A stretch of 64,000 nucleotides of DNA from Microbulbifer elongatus (GTDB lineage Bacteria; Pseudomonadota; Gammaproteobacteria; Pseudomonadales; Cellvibrionaceae). The DNA is taken from assembly GCF_020524885.1 (NCBI RefSeq), contig NZ_JAIVKJ010000002.1, positions 682,001 through 746,000 on the forward strand, in the 5' to 3' direction. A program made the translations under genes and the position numbers. The notes beneath the pieces were generated by a model, which was not told the origin of the DNA, made no database searches, and saw only the letters and a program-made list of their open reading frames with translations. Of the stretch, positions 34,991-43,651 are shown in pieces; the first letter of the stretch is position 1, and each line of letters begins with the position of its first letter.

Positions 34991-36234
34991 AAGACTCGGT
35001 AACGCTATTCTTAACGCTCGTTTTTCTCGCTCCGTTATTTTTCGCAGTGAGTGGAAGTGCATACTCGGCAAATGCGGAAGCCAGTGACGAGGTGGCGGAG
35101 GAGGTAGAGCAAGAAGTCGGCCCGAACCATGGCCGCATGCTCCGCAGCGGAGATTTTGCGGTCGAGCTCGCTATCGTTGAATCCGGTACACCGCCGGAGT
35201 TCCGAGCCTGGGTAACGGACAAGGGGAAGCCCGTTGCACCGCAGAAGGTGGGGCTTACCCTGATGCTGACGCGGCTCGGTAATGTGCGAGAGCCTGTCGG
35301 CTTCACAGCCGGCGAGGAGTATCTCCGTAGTGCAGAAACCATCGGGGAGCCACACTCCTTCATCGTAACCGTCAACGCGCAATATCAAGGGCAACGCTAT
35401 GAATGGAAATACGAGACTTTCGAGGGGCGCTCGCAAATAGAGGCCGCCATTGCAAAATCCATGGGTATCAAGACTGCCATTGTCGGCCCTGCGGTACTGA
35501 GTGAAGTCATCAGGGTCTATGGCAAGGTAGTGATGAACCCGGAGCAAACCCGCGAGGTACGGGCACGATTCGACGGCACCGTGGAATCGGTGAAGGTGGG
35601 GTTGGGTGAACGTGTTGCCAAAGGACAACCGGTACTCGCCATCAACAGTAATGAAAACCTGAAAACCTATACGGTCTACGCGCCAATCGATGGGGTAGTT
35701 TTGCAGCGCAATGCGAACCCGGGGGAGCAGTCCGGCGGGCGAGATCTGCTGGTGATTGCTAACGACACCGCACTGCTGGCCGAACTCGATGTATTCCCAT
35801 CGACGCGCAGCCGTATTCAGGTGGGCAATCCTGTAAAACTGATGGTTCGCGGTTTGCGCACGCCCATCGAAGGTGTTGTCCAGCAGGTCTCGCCGGTTAT
35901 TCAAGCCAATCAGTCGACGACCGTGCGCGTGTCGTTGAAGGGGGGAGCAAAAAGCCTGGCGCCAGGACGGTTTGTCACTGGTGAGATTCAGGTGGCGAGC
36001 TACAAGGTACCATTGGCGGTAAAGCGCAGGGCGATTCAGACCTTTCGCGATTTCGACGTGGTCTATCAGCAAGCCGGTGATGTGTACGAGGTGCGGATGC
36101 TGGACCTGGGACGGGAATCCGGAGACTGGGTGGAAGTTCTGGGTGGTATAGAAGCCGGTGCCCGATACGTGGTAGAAAACAGTTACATCATCAAAGCGGA
36201 TATCGAAAAATCCGGCGCCGCGCACGAGCATTGA
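34987..36234 (+). CDS. czcB: RND efflux periplasmic adaptor (CzcB/HlyD family)
   Basis: A 415-residue periplasmic membrane-fusion protein. The signal peptide (1 to about 30, ending SANA-E) is followed by an acidic stretch and a CzcB-specific N-terminal beta domain (GPNHGRMLRSGDFAVELAIVESG, EFRAWVTDKGKPVAP). The lipoyl/barrel-sandwich halves are RFDGTVESVKVGLGERVAKGQPVLAI and YAPIDGVVLQRNANPGEQ, then a beta-barrel and membrane-proximal domain. The tail is His-containing (AAHEH). The GTG start overlaps the preceding stop in a GTGA arrangement, so translation is coupled. Confidence 0.92.
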   Translation: MKDSVTLFLTLVFLAPLFFAVSGSAYSANAEASDEVAEEVEQEVGPNHGRMLRSGDFAVELAIVESGTPPEFRAWVTDKGKPVAPQKVGLTLMLTRLGNVREPVGFTAGEEYLRSAETIGEPHSFIVTVNAQYQGQRYEWKYETFEGRSQIEAAIAKSMGIKTAIVGPAVLSEVIRVYGKVVMNPEQTREVRARFDGTVESVKVGLGERVAKGQPVLAINSNENLKTYTVYAPIDGVVLQRNANPGEQSGGRDLLVIANDTALLAELDVFPSTRSRIQVGNPVKLMVRGLRTPIEGVVQQVSPVIQANQSTTVRVSLKGGAKSLAPGRFVTGEIQVASYKVPLAVKRRAIQTFRDFDVVYQQAGDVYEVRMLDLGRESGDWVEVLGGIEAGARYVVENSYIIKADIEKSGAAHEH

Positions 36235-36243
36235 GGTCACCGG

Positions 36244-39200
36244 ATGCTCGCCTTCATTATTCGCACCTCCATACAGAACCGAGCCCTGGTACTCGCCGTC
36301 GTGCTGTTGTTGTGCGGCATTGGTATCTGGAACTTCACCCGGTTGCCCATTGATGCGGTGCCGGACATTACCAATATACAGGTGGTAATTAACACGGAAG
36401 CGCCGGGTTTCACCCCGCTGGAAGTAGAGCAACGTGTAACCTACCCGGTAGAGAGTGCGATGGCCGGGTTGCCAAAACTCGCCTATACCCGGTCGTTGTC
36501 CCGCTACGGCCTCTCTCAGGTCACCATTATTTTTGAAGACGGCACCGACATTTACTTTGCCCGCCAGCTGGTAAATGAGCGGCTTACTGCTGCGCGCAAC
36601 AACCTGCCGCAGGGGTTGGAACCGGAGCTGGGGCCGATTTCCACCGGCCTGGGTGAAATCTTTATGTTCACGGTGGATGCAGAACCGGGCTCCGTCGACC
36701 AGCACGGCAACCCGATTACCACCACCGACCTGCGCACCGTCCACGACTGGATTATTCGCCCGCAATTGCTGCGCGTGCCAGGTGTGGTGGAGGTCAACCC
36801 CATCGGCGGATACAAGCGGGAAATCCTTGTATCTATTGAGCCGGACAACCTTCTCGCCTTCGGCCTCACACCACAGGACCTGGTTAAGTCCATACAGGCC
36901 AACAACGAAAACCGGGGTATTGGATTTATCGAATACAACGGTGTGCAGTGGCTGATGCGTGTTCCCGGCCAGGCGCAAACTCTAAATGCAATGGAAGATT
37001 TCCTGGTAGCGGAGAAGGATGGTGTACCCATACGCCTCGGCGACGTTGCCCGCATTGGCGAGGGCCGGGAGATGCGTACCGGTGCCGCTACCCAGAACGG
37101 CCGTGAGGTCGTTATGAGCACGGTGTTTATGCTAATCGGCGAGAACAGCCGCACTGTGGCACATGCTGTGGGCGAAAAGCTGGAGGCGGTAAAAGCGAGT
37201 CTGCCTCCCGGTATTACCGTTACCGCCGTGTATGACCGCACCGGACTGGTGGATAAAACCCTGCACACCGTGCGCACCAACCTGATAGAAGGGGCGGCGC
37301 TGGTCATCGTTATTTTATTTTTGTTGCTAGGCAATATCCGCGCGGCCATCCTTACCGCGCTGGTGATTCCCATCGCGATGCTGATGACCGTTACCGGTAT
37401 GGTGCAAACCCGCGTCAGCGCCAACCTGATGAGCCTTGGCGCACTGGATTTCGGCCTGCTGGTGGATGGGGCAATCATCATTGTCGAGAACTGCCTGCGT
37501 CGCCTGGGGCAGGCTACAGAGAATGGTGGCGAGCTGGAGCTCGATGAGCGGCTGGAAATTGTATTTCGCTCCACCCGCGAGGTGATTCGCCCGGCGATGT
37601 TTGGTGTATTTATTATTACCGCGGTGTACCTGCCGATATTCGCGCTCTCGGGGGTAGAAGGCAAAATGTTCCACCCGATGGCGACCACCGTGGTGATCGC
37701 GCTGATCTCGGCCATGCTGCTCTCCATCACCTTCGTCCCTGCCTGTATCGCGCTCCTTTTCCGCAAGCCCGTGGTGGAAAAAAAGCACCTGGTTCTGGAC
37801 CTGATGCGCAAGGCCTATCGCCCCGTGCTGGAATTTTCCATTCGGCTGCGGCTGATAGTGGTATTGGGGGCTGCGGCACTGGTAGCGCTTTCTGCTGTGG
37901 CGGCGACCAGGCTGGGCAGTGAATTTGTCCCCAACCTGGATGAAGGGGACATCGCCATGCATGCTTTGCGTATCCCCGGCACCTCGCTGGAGCAGGCGAT
38001 TGCATTGCAGGAATCACTGGAGTCGCGCATTAAGGAGCTGCCCGAGGTCGAGCGCGTGTTTGCCAAACTCGGCACCGCAGAAGTCGCTACCGATGCGGTG
38101 CCCCCCAGTGTGGCCGACAACTTTATCATCATGAAACCTCGGGACCAGTGGCCGGATCCCGATAAACCCAGGGCGCAGCTGGTCGAGGAGCTGGCGGCCC
38201 TGGTGGAACCCATTCCCGGCAACCGCTATGAATTCCTTCAGCCAATCCAGATGCGCTTCAATGAGCTGCTTGCCGGTGTGCGCTCAGAACTGGCAATCAA
38301 GGTGTTTGGCGACGACTTCGAGCAGCTGACCGTCCTCGGTCAGGCGATCGAGCGCGCAATCTCCGATGTCGACGGCATTGCCGATATTCAGGTCGAGAAA
38401 ATAACAGGGCTACCGCTGCTCACGGTACAGCCAGATCGGCCCGCGCTCGCGCAACATGGGTTGGATGTCGATCAGGTGCAGCAACAGCTAGCCACTGCGA
38501 TGAAGGGCACTACCGCTGGGCAGTTATACGAGGGGGATCGGCGCGTCGACATCGTTGTGCGGCTGGCCGAAAGCCGCCGCACGGATCCATTAGAACTGGC
38601 CAGCCTGCCGTTACACCGTACTGACGGCAGCTATGTACCACTAGAGGAGGTCGCCGAGGTTCAGCTAGTGGAAGGCATCAATCAGGTCTATCGCGAAAAC
38701 AGCAAGCGGCGGTTGGTCGTTACCGCCAACGTGCGTGGCAGGGACCTGGGCAGCTTTGTCACAGATGTGCAGCAGCGTGTGAGCCAGGTAGAGATACCGC
38801 CGGGCTACTGGCTCGAATATGGCGGCACCTACGAGTCCCTGCGATCCGCTTCGCAGCGACTTGCCATTGTTGTGCCGTTGACCCTCGCGCTGATCATGGG
38901 ATTGCTGTTGCTCGCACTTGGGTCAGTGCGCGATGCCATTGTCATCTTTAGCGGCGTGCCACTCGCACTGACGGGCGGGATATTTTCGTTATTAATACGT
39001 GAAATCCCGTTTTCCATTTCCGCCGCCGTCGGTTTTATTGCCCTCTCGGGTATTGCCATTCTCAATGGGCTGGTGATGGTCGCCTTCTTCCGGGATCTCC
39101 GCGAGCACGGCTACAGTCTTGAGCAGGCAATCATCGAGGGTGCGCAAATTCGATTGCGTCCGGTACTGACTACCGCGCTGGTGGCATCGCTCGGGTTCCT

Positions 39201-39387
39201 GCCTATGGCGCTCAATACTGGTATCGGCTCCGAAGTTCAGCGACCGCTGGCTACGGTCGTTGTCGGCGGTATTATTTCATCCACTCTGTTAACGTTACTG
39301 GTGCTGCCAGCACTATACCGGCTGGCGTATGGTCAAAGAGAGAGACCAGCGATGGGCTCGACACAAGAGATCGGCAATCGGTCATAA
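36244..39387 (+). CDS. czcA: Heavy-metal RND efflux pump (CzcA type)
   Basis: A 1047-residue inner-membrane RND transporter that uses the proton gradient to export metal cations through CzcB and CzcC. Twelve membrane spans are arranged around two large periplasmic loops. In the fourth span the sequence DFGLLVDGAIIIVEN places Asp402, Asp408 and Glu415 at the positions known to matter in Cupriavidus CzcA. The DFGx3DGAx3VEN signature marks the divalent zinc/cobalt/cadmium/nickel group rather than the copper/silver group. It follows czcB by nine nt. No metal-sensing regulator adjoins; the sigma factor gene starts 18 nt later. Confidence 0.94.
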   Translation: MLAFIIRTSIQNRALVLAVVLLLCGIGIWNFTRLPIDAVPDITNIQVVINTEAPGFTPLEVEQRVTYPVESAMAGLPKLAYTRSLSRYGLSQVTIIFEDGTDIYFARQLVNERLTAARNNLPQGLEPELGPISTGLGEIFMFTVDAEPGSVDQHGNPITTTDLRTVHDWIIRPQLLRVPGVVEVNPIGGYKREILVSIEPDNLLAFGLTPQDLVKSIQANNENRGIGFIEYNGVQWLMRVPGQAQTLNAMEDFLVAEKDGVPIRLGDVARIGEGREMRTGAATQNGREVVMSTVFMLIGENSRTVAHAVGEKLEAVKASLPPGITVTAVYDRTGLVDKTLHTVRTNLIEGAALVIVILFLLLGNIRAAILTALVIPIAMLMTVTGMVQTRVSANLMSLGALDFGLLVDGAIIIVENCLRRLGQATENGGELELDERLEIVFRSTREVIRPAMFGVFIITAVYLPIFALSGVEGKMFHPMATTVVIALISAMLLSITFVPACIALLFRKPVVEKKHLVLDLMRKAYRPVLEFSIRLRLIVVLGAAALVALSAVAATRLGSEFVPNLDEGDIAMHALRIPGTSLEQAIALQESLESRIKELPEVERVFAKLGTAEVATDAVPPSVADNFIIMKPRDQWPDPDKPRAQLVEELAALVEPIPGNRYEFLQPIQMRFNELLAGVRSELAIKVFGDDFEQLTVLGQAIERAISDVDGIADIQVEKITGLPLLTVQPDRPALAQHGLDVDQVQQQLATAMKGTTAGQLYEGDRRVDIVVRLAESRRTDPLELASLPLHRTDGSYVPLEEVAEVQLVEGINQVYRENSKRRLVVTANVRGRDLGSFVTDVQQRVSQVEIPPGYWLEYGGTYESLRSASQRLAIVVPLTLALIMGLLLLALGSVRDAIVIFSGVPLALTGGIFSLLIREIPFSISAAVGFIALSGIAILNGLVMVAFFRDLREHGYSLEQAIIEGAQIRLRPVLTTALVASLGFLPMALNTGIGSEVQRPLATVVVGGIISSTLLTLLVLPALYRLAYGQRERPAMGSTQEIGNRS

Positions 39388-39405
39388 ACCAGTAGTATTC
39401 TTCCT

Positions 39406-40647
39406 ATGCCAGACCAGTTTCCATCCTATCTACAGAGAATTTACGAGTCAGAATCACGGCGGGTGCTCGCTACCCTGATTCGATTGCTCGGAGATTTCGA
39501 CTTGGCAGAGGAGGCCCTGCACGAGGCCTTCACGGCAGCACTTTCGCAGTGGCCCAGCGAGGGCATCCCCGACAATCCACGGGCGTGGCTGGTTTCCGCT
39601 GGGCGATTCAAGGCTATTGACCAATTGCGCCGCAAAGCGCGATTCGACATTTCTTTCGAGGAAATTGCAGAGCAGCTGGAGGCAGAGCTGGCCACAGAGG
39701 ATGAAGAGGTACACGGAATTGAGGATGACCGGCTGCGTCTTATCTTTACCTGCTGCCACCCCAGCCTCGCGCCGGAGGCGCAACTGGCCCTAACCTTGCG
39801 CGAAGTCTGCGGCCTCACTACCGAAGAGATCGCCAGAGCCTTTCTAACCGCAACGCCGACGCTCGCCCAGCGCATCGTACGCGCCAAAGCCAAAATTCGT
39901 GACGCCCAAATCCCCTTTGAAGTGCCGGAAGGGGACCAGTTACCGGAACGGCACGATAGCGTGTTGCAGGCTATCTACCTGATCTTCAACGAGGGTTATT
40001 CCGCATCTGCAGGGGACGAACTGATTCGCCAGGATCTTGCCGCAGAAGCTATCCGGCTCGCGCGGCTGCTATGCCAGCTGCTACCTGATCCCGAATCCAA
40101 GGGGTTACTGGCACTGTTACTCCTGCAAGACGCGCGACGCACTGCCCGGGTCTCCGCAGATGGCGACCTGGTTCTCCTGGAGCAGCAGGATCGTTCGCTA
40201 TGGGATCGACAGCAAATCAGCGAAGGTGCAGCCCTCGTGCTGGGAGCTCTGCAGAGCCGTCGCTTCGGGCCCTATACCCTGCAGGCCGCCATTGCCGCGG
40301 TGCACTCGGAGGCGGAGACCATGGAGGATACCGACTGGCCTCAGATTGTTGGTCTTTACCGCGCGCTGCTGGAGCGGAACCCCTCTCCGGTAATCGAGCT
40401 CAATGCCGCAGTGGCCGTGGCAATGCGTGATGGACCCGAACAGGGCCTGGCACTGATTGACGACCTGCTTGCGCGCGGCACACTTGAGGATTACCACCTG
40501 ATCCATGCAGCGCGGGCAGACCTGCTCCGCCGCCTCGGTGATACGGCGCAGGCGCGTGCCGCTTACCAGCGTACCCTTGCATTGTCGCAGCAAGGGCCGG
40601 AACAGCGATTCCTCACGCGCCGCTTGAGTGAAATTGACGCCAATTGA
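39406..40647 (+). CDS. ECF42-type RNA polymerase sigma factor with C-terminal TPR-like extension
   Basis: A 413-residue sigma-70 family protein. Region 2 is YESESRRVLATLIRLLGDFDLAEEALHEAFTAAL with NPRAWLVSAGRFKAIDQLRR. Region 4 is ALTLREVCGLTTEEIARAFLTATPTLAQRIVRAKAKIRD. A long C-terminal domain (about 190-413, DUF6596/TPR-like; FNEGYSAS, LYRALLERNPSPVIELNAAVAVAM) completes the ECF42 layout, in which the extension controls activity and no anti-sigma factor is encoded. The next genes encode DGPF/YCII proteins, the conserved ECF42 partners. It lies 18 nt after czcA with a weak ribosome-binding site, so it may be read through from the efflux operon. Confidence 0.92.
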   Translation: MPDQFPSYLQRIYESESRRVLATLIRLLGDFDLAEEALHEAFTAALSQWPSEGIPDNPRAWLVSAGRFKAIDQLRRKARFDISFEEIAEQLEAELATEDEEVHGIEDDRLRLIFTCCHPSLAPEAQLALTLREVCGLTTEEIARAFLTATPTLAQRIVRAKAKIRDAQIPFEVPEGDQLPERHDSVLQAIYLIFNEGYSASAGDELIRQDLAAEAIRLARLLCQLLPDPESKGLLALLLLQDARRTARVSADGDLVLLEQQDRSLWDRQQISEGAALVLGALQSRRFGPYTLQAAIAAVHSEAETMEDTDWPQIVGLYRALLERNPSPVIELNAAVAVAMRDGPEQGLALIDDLLARGTLEDYHLIHAARADLLRRLGDTAQARAAYQRTLALSQQGPEQRFLTRRLSEIDAN

Positions 40648-40683
40648 TACACCGAAAAAATAATTTAAAAAAATTTCAGTCCC

Positions 40684-40710
40684 TGTCGAATACCCCCGCT
40701 CCCGTTCGAC
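40684..40710 (+). promoter_or_regulatory. Candidate ECF42-dependent promoter
   Basis: TGTCGA (-35, 40684-40689) and CGAC (-10, 40707-40710) are separated by 17 nt and lie about 45 nt before the DGPF gene start. TGTCGA with CG(A/T)C is, from memory, the promoter type reported for ECF42 sigma factors. Confidence 0.65.
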
Positions 40711-40755
40711 TAACCCATGACATAGCCACAATTGCAGTCATCAAAGGAGAATACG

Positions 40756-41166
40756 ATGAAGTACCTGGCACTGGTGTACTACGACGAGAAATTGATGGAA
40801 CAAAAGTCCCAAGAGGAGTGGGATGTCCTTAATCAGGAGTGCATTTCCTGTGTGGAAGATCTGAGCGAAAGCGGTCATTACATTACCGGCAGCCCGCTGA
40901 TGCCCACCAGTTCCGCCACCACCGTGCGTGTGCGGGACAAGCGTACCACCGTGACCGATGGTCCTTTCGCGGAAACCAAGGAGCAGCTGGCCGGCTTTTA
41001 TATGTTGGAAGCGAAAGACCTCAACGAAGCCATTGCCCTTGCCGGGAAGATTCCACCGGCGCGCTATGGCTCGATAGAAGTGCGCCCCGCACGAGATTTA
41101 GTGGAGCACGGTCAACCATCCATGGCTTATGTGGATCGCCCAGTAGAGCCAGAAATCATCCAGTAG
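40756..41166 (+). CDS. YCII/DGPF-domain protein 1
   Basis: A 136-residue cytoplasmic protein of the YCII-related (DGPF) family. It opens MKYLALVYYDEKLME and carries the eponymous DGPFAETKEQLAGFYMLEAKDLNEAI; an ARYGSIEVRP segment follows. The ferredoxin-like fold is widespread and enzymatic function is unproved, but the genes sit next to ECF42 sigma factors across many phyla and are their targets. AAAGGAGA eight bases before the ATG at 40756 selects that start. It is probably the first gene of the ECF42 regulon, followed by a second YCII gene and a GST. Confidence 0.93.
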   Translation: MKYLALVYYDEKLMEQKSQEEWDVLNQECISCVEDLSESGHYITGSPLMPTSSATTVRVRDKRTTVTDGPFAETKEQLAGFYMLEAKDLNEAIALAGKIPPARYGSIEVRPARDLVEHGQPSMAYVDRPVEPEIIQ

Positions 41167-41173
41167 CTCTTAA

Positions 41174-41194
41174 TGCAGGAGACAGTCTCCTGCA
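41174..41194. other. Perfect hairpin between the two YCII genes
   Basis: Nine-base arms tgcaggaga/tctcctgca with a CAG loop begin eight nt after the first DGPF stop. There is no T run; it may be an attenuator or mRNA stability element that tunes expression of the downstream genes. Confidence 0.5.
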
Positions 41195-41233
41195 CACAAC
41201 ATTACTGAATCGAAAGTAATATAGGGAATAAAC

Positions 41234-41584
41234 ATGAAACATTTTCTCGCCATGTACCTCGGCGTTCCAAACTCAATGAAGGGGTGGGAAGACCTGTCGG
41301 AAGATCAGCGTCAGCAACGTATTCAGGAGGGTATGGCCGCCTGGGGTGGCTGGATGACAAAGCACAGTGACATTCTGGTTGCCGAAGGTGGCCCACTGGG
41401 CAAAACTAAGCGCATCGATGCCAGTGGCGTTAGCGACACCAGTAACGAAATGACTGGTTATGTCATCGTAAAAGCTGACAGTCATGAGGCGGCGGCGAAG
41501 TTGTTTGAAAATCACCCGCACTTCAGTATTTTCCCTGGTGATTGTGTTGAGGTGATGGAGTGTATGCCGATCCCGACATCGTGA
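41234..41584 (+). CDS. YCII-related protein 2
   Basis: A 116-residue cytoplasmic protein related to the preceding one but lacking the DGPF motif. It opens MKHFLAMYLGVPNSMKGWEDL, with VAEGGPLGKTKRIDASG in the position of the DGPF loop, and TGYVIVKADSHEAAAKLFENHPHFSIFPGDCVEVMECMP, typical of YCII proteins that ride with ECF42 sigma factors. Function is unknown. It is separated from the first YCII gene by a hairpin and from the GST gene by 55 nt, all on the same strand. Confidence 0.88.
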   Translation: MKHFLAMYLGVPNSMKGWEDLSEDQRQQRIQEGMAAWGGWMTKHSDILVAEGGPLGKTKRIDASGVSDTSNEMTGYVIVKADSHEAAAKLFENHPHFSIFPGDCVEVMECMPIPTS

Positions 41585-41639
41585 TCCGGTAGACCCTCCT
41601 GACAACGGATAAAATAACTAACAGCAATGGAGAACGACA

Positions 41640-42260
41640 ATGCAAGCTGGAGTGACTTTTTACACTAACCCCCAATCCCGCGGCCGCATTGTGCGCTGGA
41701 TGCTGGAAGAGGTGGGTGCGCCCTATAAGACCGAGGTGCTCGCATACGAAGACAGTATGAAGTCCCCCGCCTACCTCAAGATTAACCCCATGGGAAAAGT
41801 GCCGGCTATCGTGCATCGCGGTCAAGTGGTCACCGAATGCGCTGCCATCTGCGCGTACCTGGCCGATGCTTTTCCACAAGCCGGGTTGGCGCCACAGCCT
41901 GACGAGCGTGCCAGCTATTACCGCTGGCTGTTTTTTGCCGCCGGGCCACTGGAGGCCGCTATCACCGATACCAAGGTTCTTCAGGTCGAAGTTGATGCCG
42001 AGAAACAGAAAATGGTTGGCTACGGTAGCTATGCGGCGGTGCTCGATAATCTCTCCGCGTGGTTCAAGGAGCATGACTACGTAACTGGTGAGCGCTTTAC
42101 CGCGGCAGACGTGTACGTGGGTGCTCAAATGGCCTGGGGATTGGAGTTTGGTACTATTGAAAAACGTCAGGAATTTGTCGACTACGTACAACGTGTAACC
42201 AGTCGCGAAACCTATCGTCGTGCCACGGAAAAAGATGATGCGCTGATGGAAAAAGCGTAA
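41640..42260 (+). CDS. Glutathione S-transferase
   Basis: A 206-residue cytosolic GST. The thioredoxin-like N-terminal domain has TFYTNPQSRGRIVRWMLEEVGAPYKTEVL, the cis-proline segment GKVPAIVHRGQVVTECAAICAYLADAFP with the glutathione-contacting VTEC, and an all-helical C-terminal domain with YVTGERFTAADVYVGAQ. The likely catalytic residue is Ser or Tyr near the N-terminus (TFYTNPQSRG). GGAG lies before the ATG. It ends the ECF42-linked cluster, which suggests a stress or detoxification role for the regulon. Confidence 0.9.
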   Translation: MQAGVTFYTNPQSRGRIVRWMLEEVGAPYKTEVLAYEDSMKSPAYLKINPMGKVPAIVHRGQVVTECAAICAYLADAFPQAGLAPQPDERASYYRWLFFAAGPLEAAITDTKVLQVEVDAEKQKMVGYGSYAAVLDNLSAWFKEHDYVTGERFTAADVYVGAQMAWGLEFGTIEKRQEFVDYVQRVTSRETYRRATEKDDALMEKA

Positions 42261-42271
42261 GCAAAAAAGGG

Positions 42272-42295
42272 ATGCCCCGAGTCTCTTCGGGGCAT
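42272..42295 (-). terminator. Terminator between the GST and alcohol dehydrogenase genes
   Basis: Nine-base arms atgccccga/tcggggcat around a six-base loop. On the minus strand CCTTTTTTG follows closely, so it terminates the alcohol dehydrogenase gene; the plus-strand side is only moderately T-rich. Confidence 0.75.
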
Positions 42296-42333
42296 TTGGG
42301 CAACTGACCTCGCGCTATAGCGGTTGTTAATTC

Positions 42334-43383
42334 TCAGGGCGCCGCCAGCGAAGCCATATCAATCACAAACCGATAGCGAACATCCGAGCGCTTGAGCCGC
42401 TCCAGTGCATCGTTCACTTGATCAATCTTGATAATCTCGCACTCCGGCAGGATGTTTTTCTTGGCGCAGAAGTCGATCAGTTCCTGGGTCTCGGCAATAC
42501 CGCCGATGGCCGAGCCGACGATACAGCGACGGCCCATGACGACCGGCTCGCTGTCTAACTCCTCAATGGGGCCTATCTGCCCTACGAGCACCAAGCCGCC
42601 GTTGATGTCCAGCAGTCGCAGATAGGGTGTGAGGTCATGCTTGACCGGGATGGTGTCGATAATCAGGTCGAAGGAGGATTGCGCGGATTCCATCGCCGCA
42701 TCGTCGCTGGAGACGAGTAAACCATCGGCGCCCAGGTCCAGCGCGTCGGCCTCCTTGTCCTCGGTGCGGCTGAGTACGGTGACATCCGCACCAAGCCCTA
42801 CGGCGAGCTTTACCGCCATATGCCCGAGCCCACCGAGGCCGATCACACCCACTTGGCTGCCGGGGCCTATGTTCCAGTGGCGCAGGGGCGAATAGGTGGT
42901 AATGCCGGCGCACAGCAGTGGCGCCGCGCGGGAGAGGTCTAACCCTTCCGGTATGCGCAGTACAAACTCTTCCCGGCATACCAGGTGCTTGGAGTAGCCG
43001 CCCTGGGTCGTTTCGCCGTTAATGCGGTCGCGGCCAGCGTAGGTGAGGGTCATGCCCTCGCGGCAGAATTGCTCCTCGCCGTGGTGGCACTGGTCGCATT
43101 CCTGGCAGGAATCCACCATACAGCCCACGGCCACGGTGTCGCCTTTTTTAAACTGGGTGACGTCGCTGCCCACATCAGTAACGCGGCCGACAATCTCGTG
43201 GCCGGGCACCATCGGGAAGATGCCCCAGCCCCAGTCGTCCTGCACCTGGTGAATGTCGGTAAAGCAGATGCCGCAATACAGAACCTCCATGGCGACGTCA
43301 TTGGGGCGAAGGTCGCGGCGCTCAAATTCCCAGGGGGCAAGAGTGTCGCCGGCGGATTGCGCGGCGTAACCGATGGTTTTCAT
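42334..43383 (-). CDS. Zinc-dependent NAD(P) alcohol dehydrogenase (YahK/CAD-type)
   Basis: A 349-residue cytoplasmic medium-chain dehydrogenase acting on primary alcohols or aldehydes. Catalytic zinc ligands are in YCGICFTDIHQV and GHEIVGRV. The structural zinc four-Cys loop is CMVDSCQECDQCHHGEEQFC. The Rossmann motif is VGVIGLGGLGHMAVKLAVGLG. It resembles E. coli YahK and cinnamyl alcohol dehydrogenases, so an NADP-dependent aldehyde reductase role is likely. The ATG at 43383 with GGAG ten bases upstream gives the standard N-terminus; the open frame extends 76 codons further without family features. Single gene. Confidence 0.93.
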   Translation of the reverse strand: MKTIGYAAQSAGDTLAPWEFERRDLRPNDVAMEVLYCGICFTDIHQVQDDWGWGIFPMVPGHEIVGRVTDVGSDVTQFKKGDTVAVGCMVDSCQECDQCHHGEEQFCREGMTLTYAGRDRINGETTQGGYSKHLVCREEFVLRIPEGLDLSRAAPLLCAGITTYSPLRHWNIGPGSQVGVIGLGGLGHMAVKLAVGLGADVTVLSRTEDKEADALDLGADGLLVSSDDAAMESAQSSFDLIIDTIPVKHDLTPYLRLLDINGGLVLVGQIGPIEELDSEPVVMGRRCIVGSAIGGIAETQELIDFCAKKNILPECEIIKIDQVNDALERLKRSDVRYRFVIDMASLAAP

Positions 43384-43608
43384 GGTGGGCTCCGGAGTTT
43401 TGGCAATGTGGGGCGCGGTGGCCATACCGAGTGTAGGTAAGCCACCGCACAACGGCGGCCATTGCCGCGCAATTTTTTGCCTTGCCGGAGGTGGTGATGA
43501 CTGTGGTAGTGGCAGTTTGAGGAGACGGTTTGCGGTGTGCTGCTCTATGGTCTGGCTGGGCCAGCAGGCAATCGTCTCTGCCAGATCTGTCCCTAGTGGA
43601 GTGTGCGA

Positions 43609-43635
43609 CAACCCGCGTAATACTGGCGCGGGTTG
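43609..43635 (-). terminator. Hairpin downstream of the TSP3-repeat lipoprotein gene
   Basis: Nine-base arms caacccgcg/cgcgggttg around a 9-nt loop lie 16 nt past the stop on the minus strand. No T run, so only a candidate. Confidence 0.45.
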
Positions 43636-43651
43636 CCTGCATTGGATGTGC

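Noticed and set aside
35035-36978. A 647-codon minus-strand open frame
   Set aside because: Lies opposite czcB and czcA, has no recognisable domain, and arises from codon bias in the real genes.
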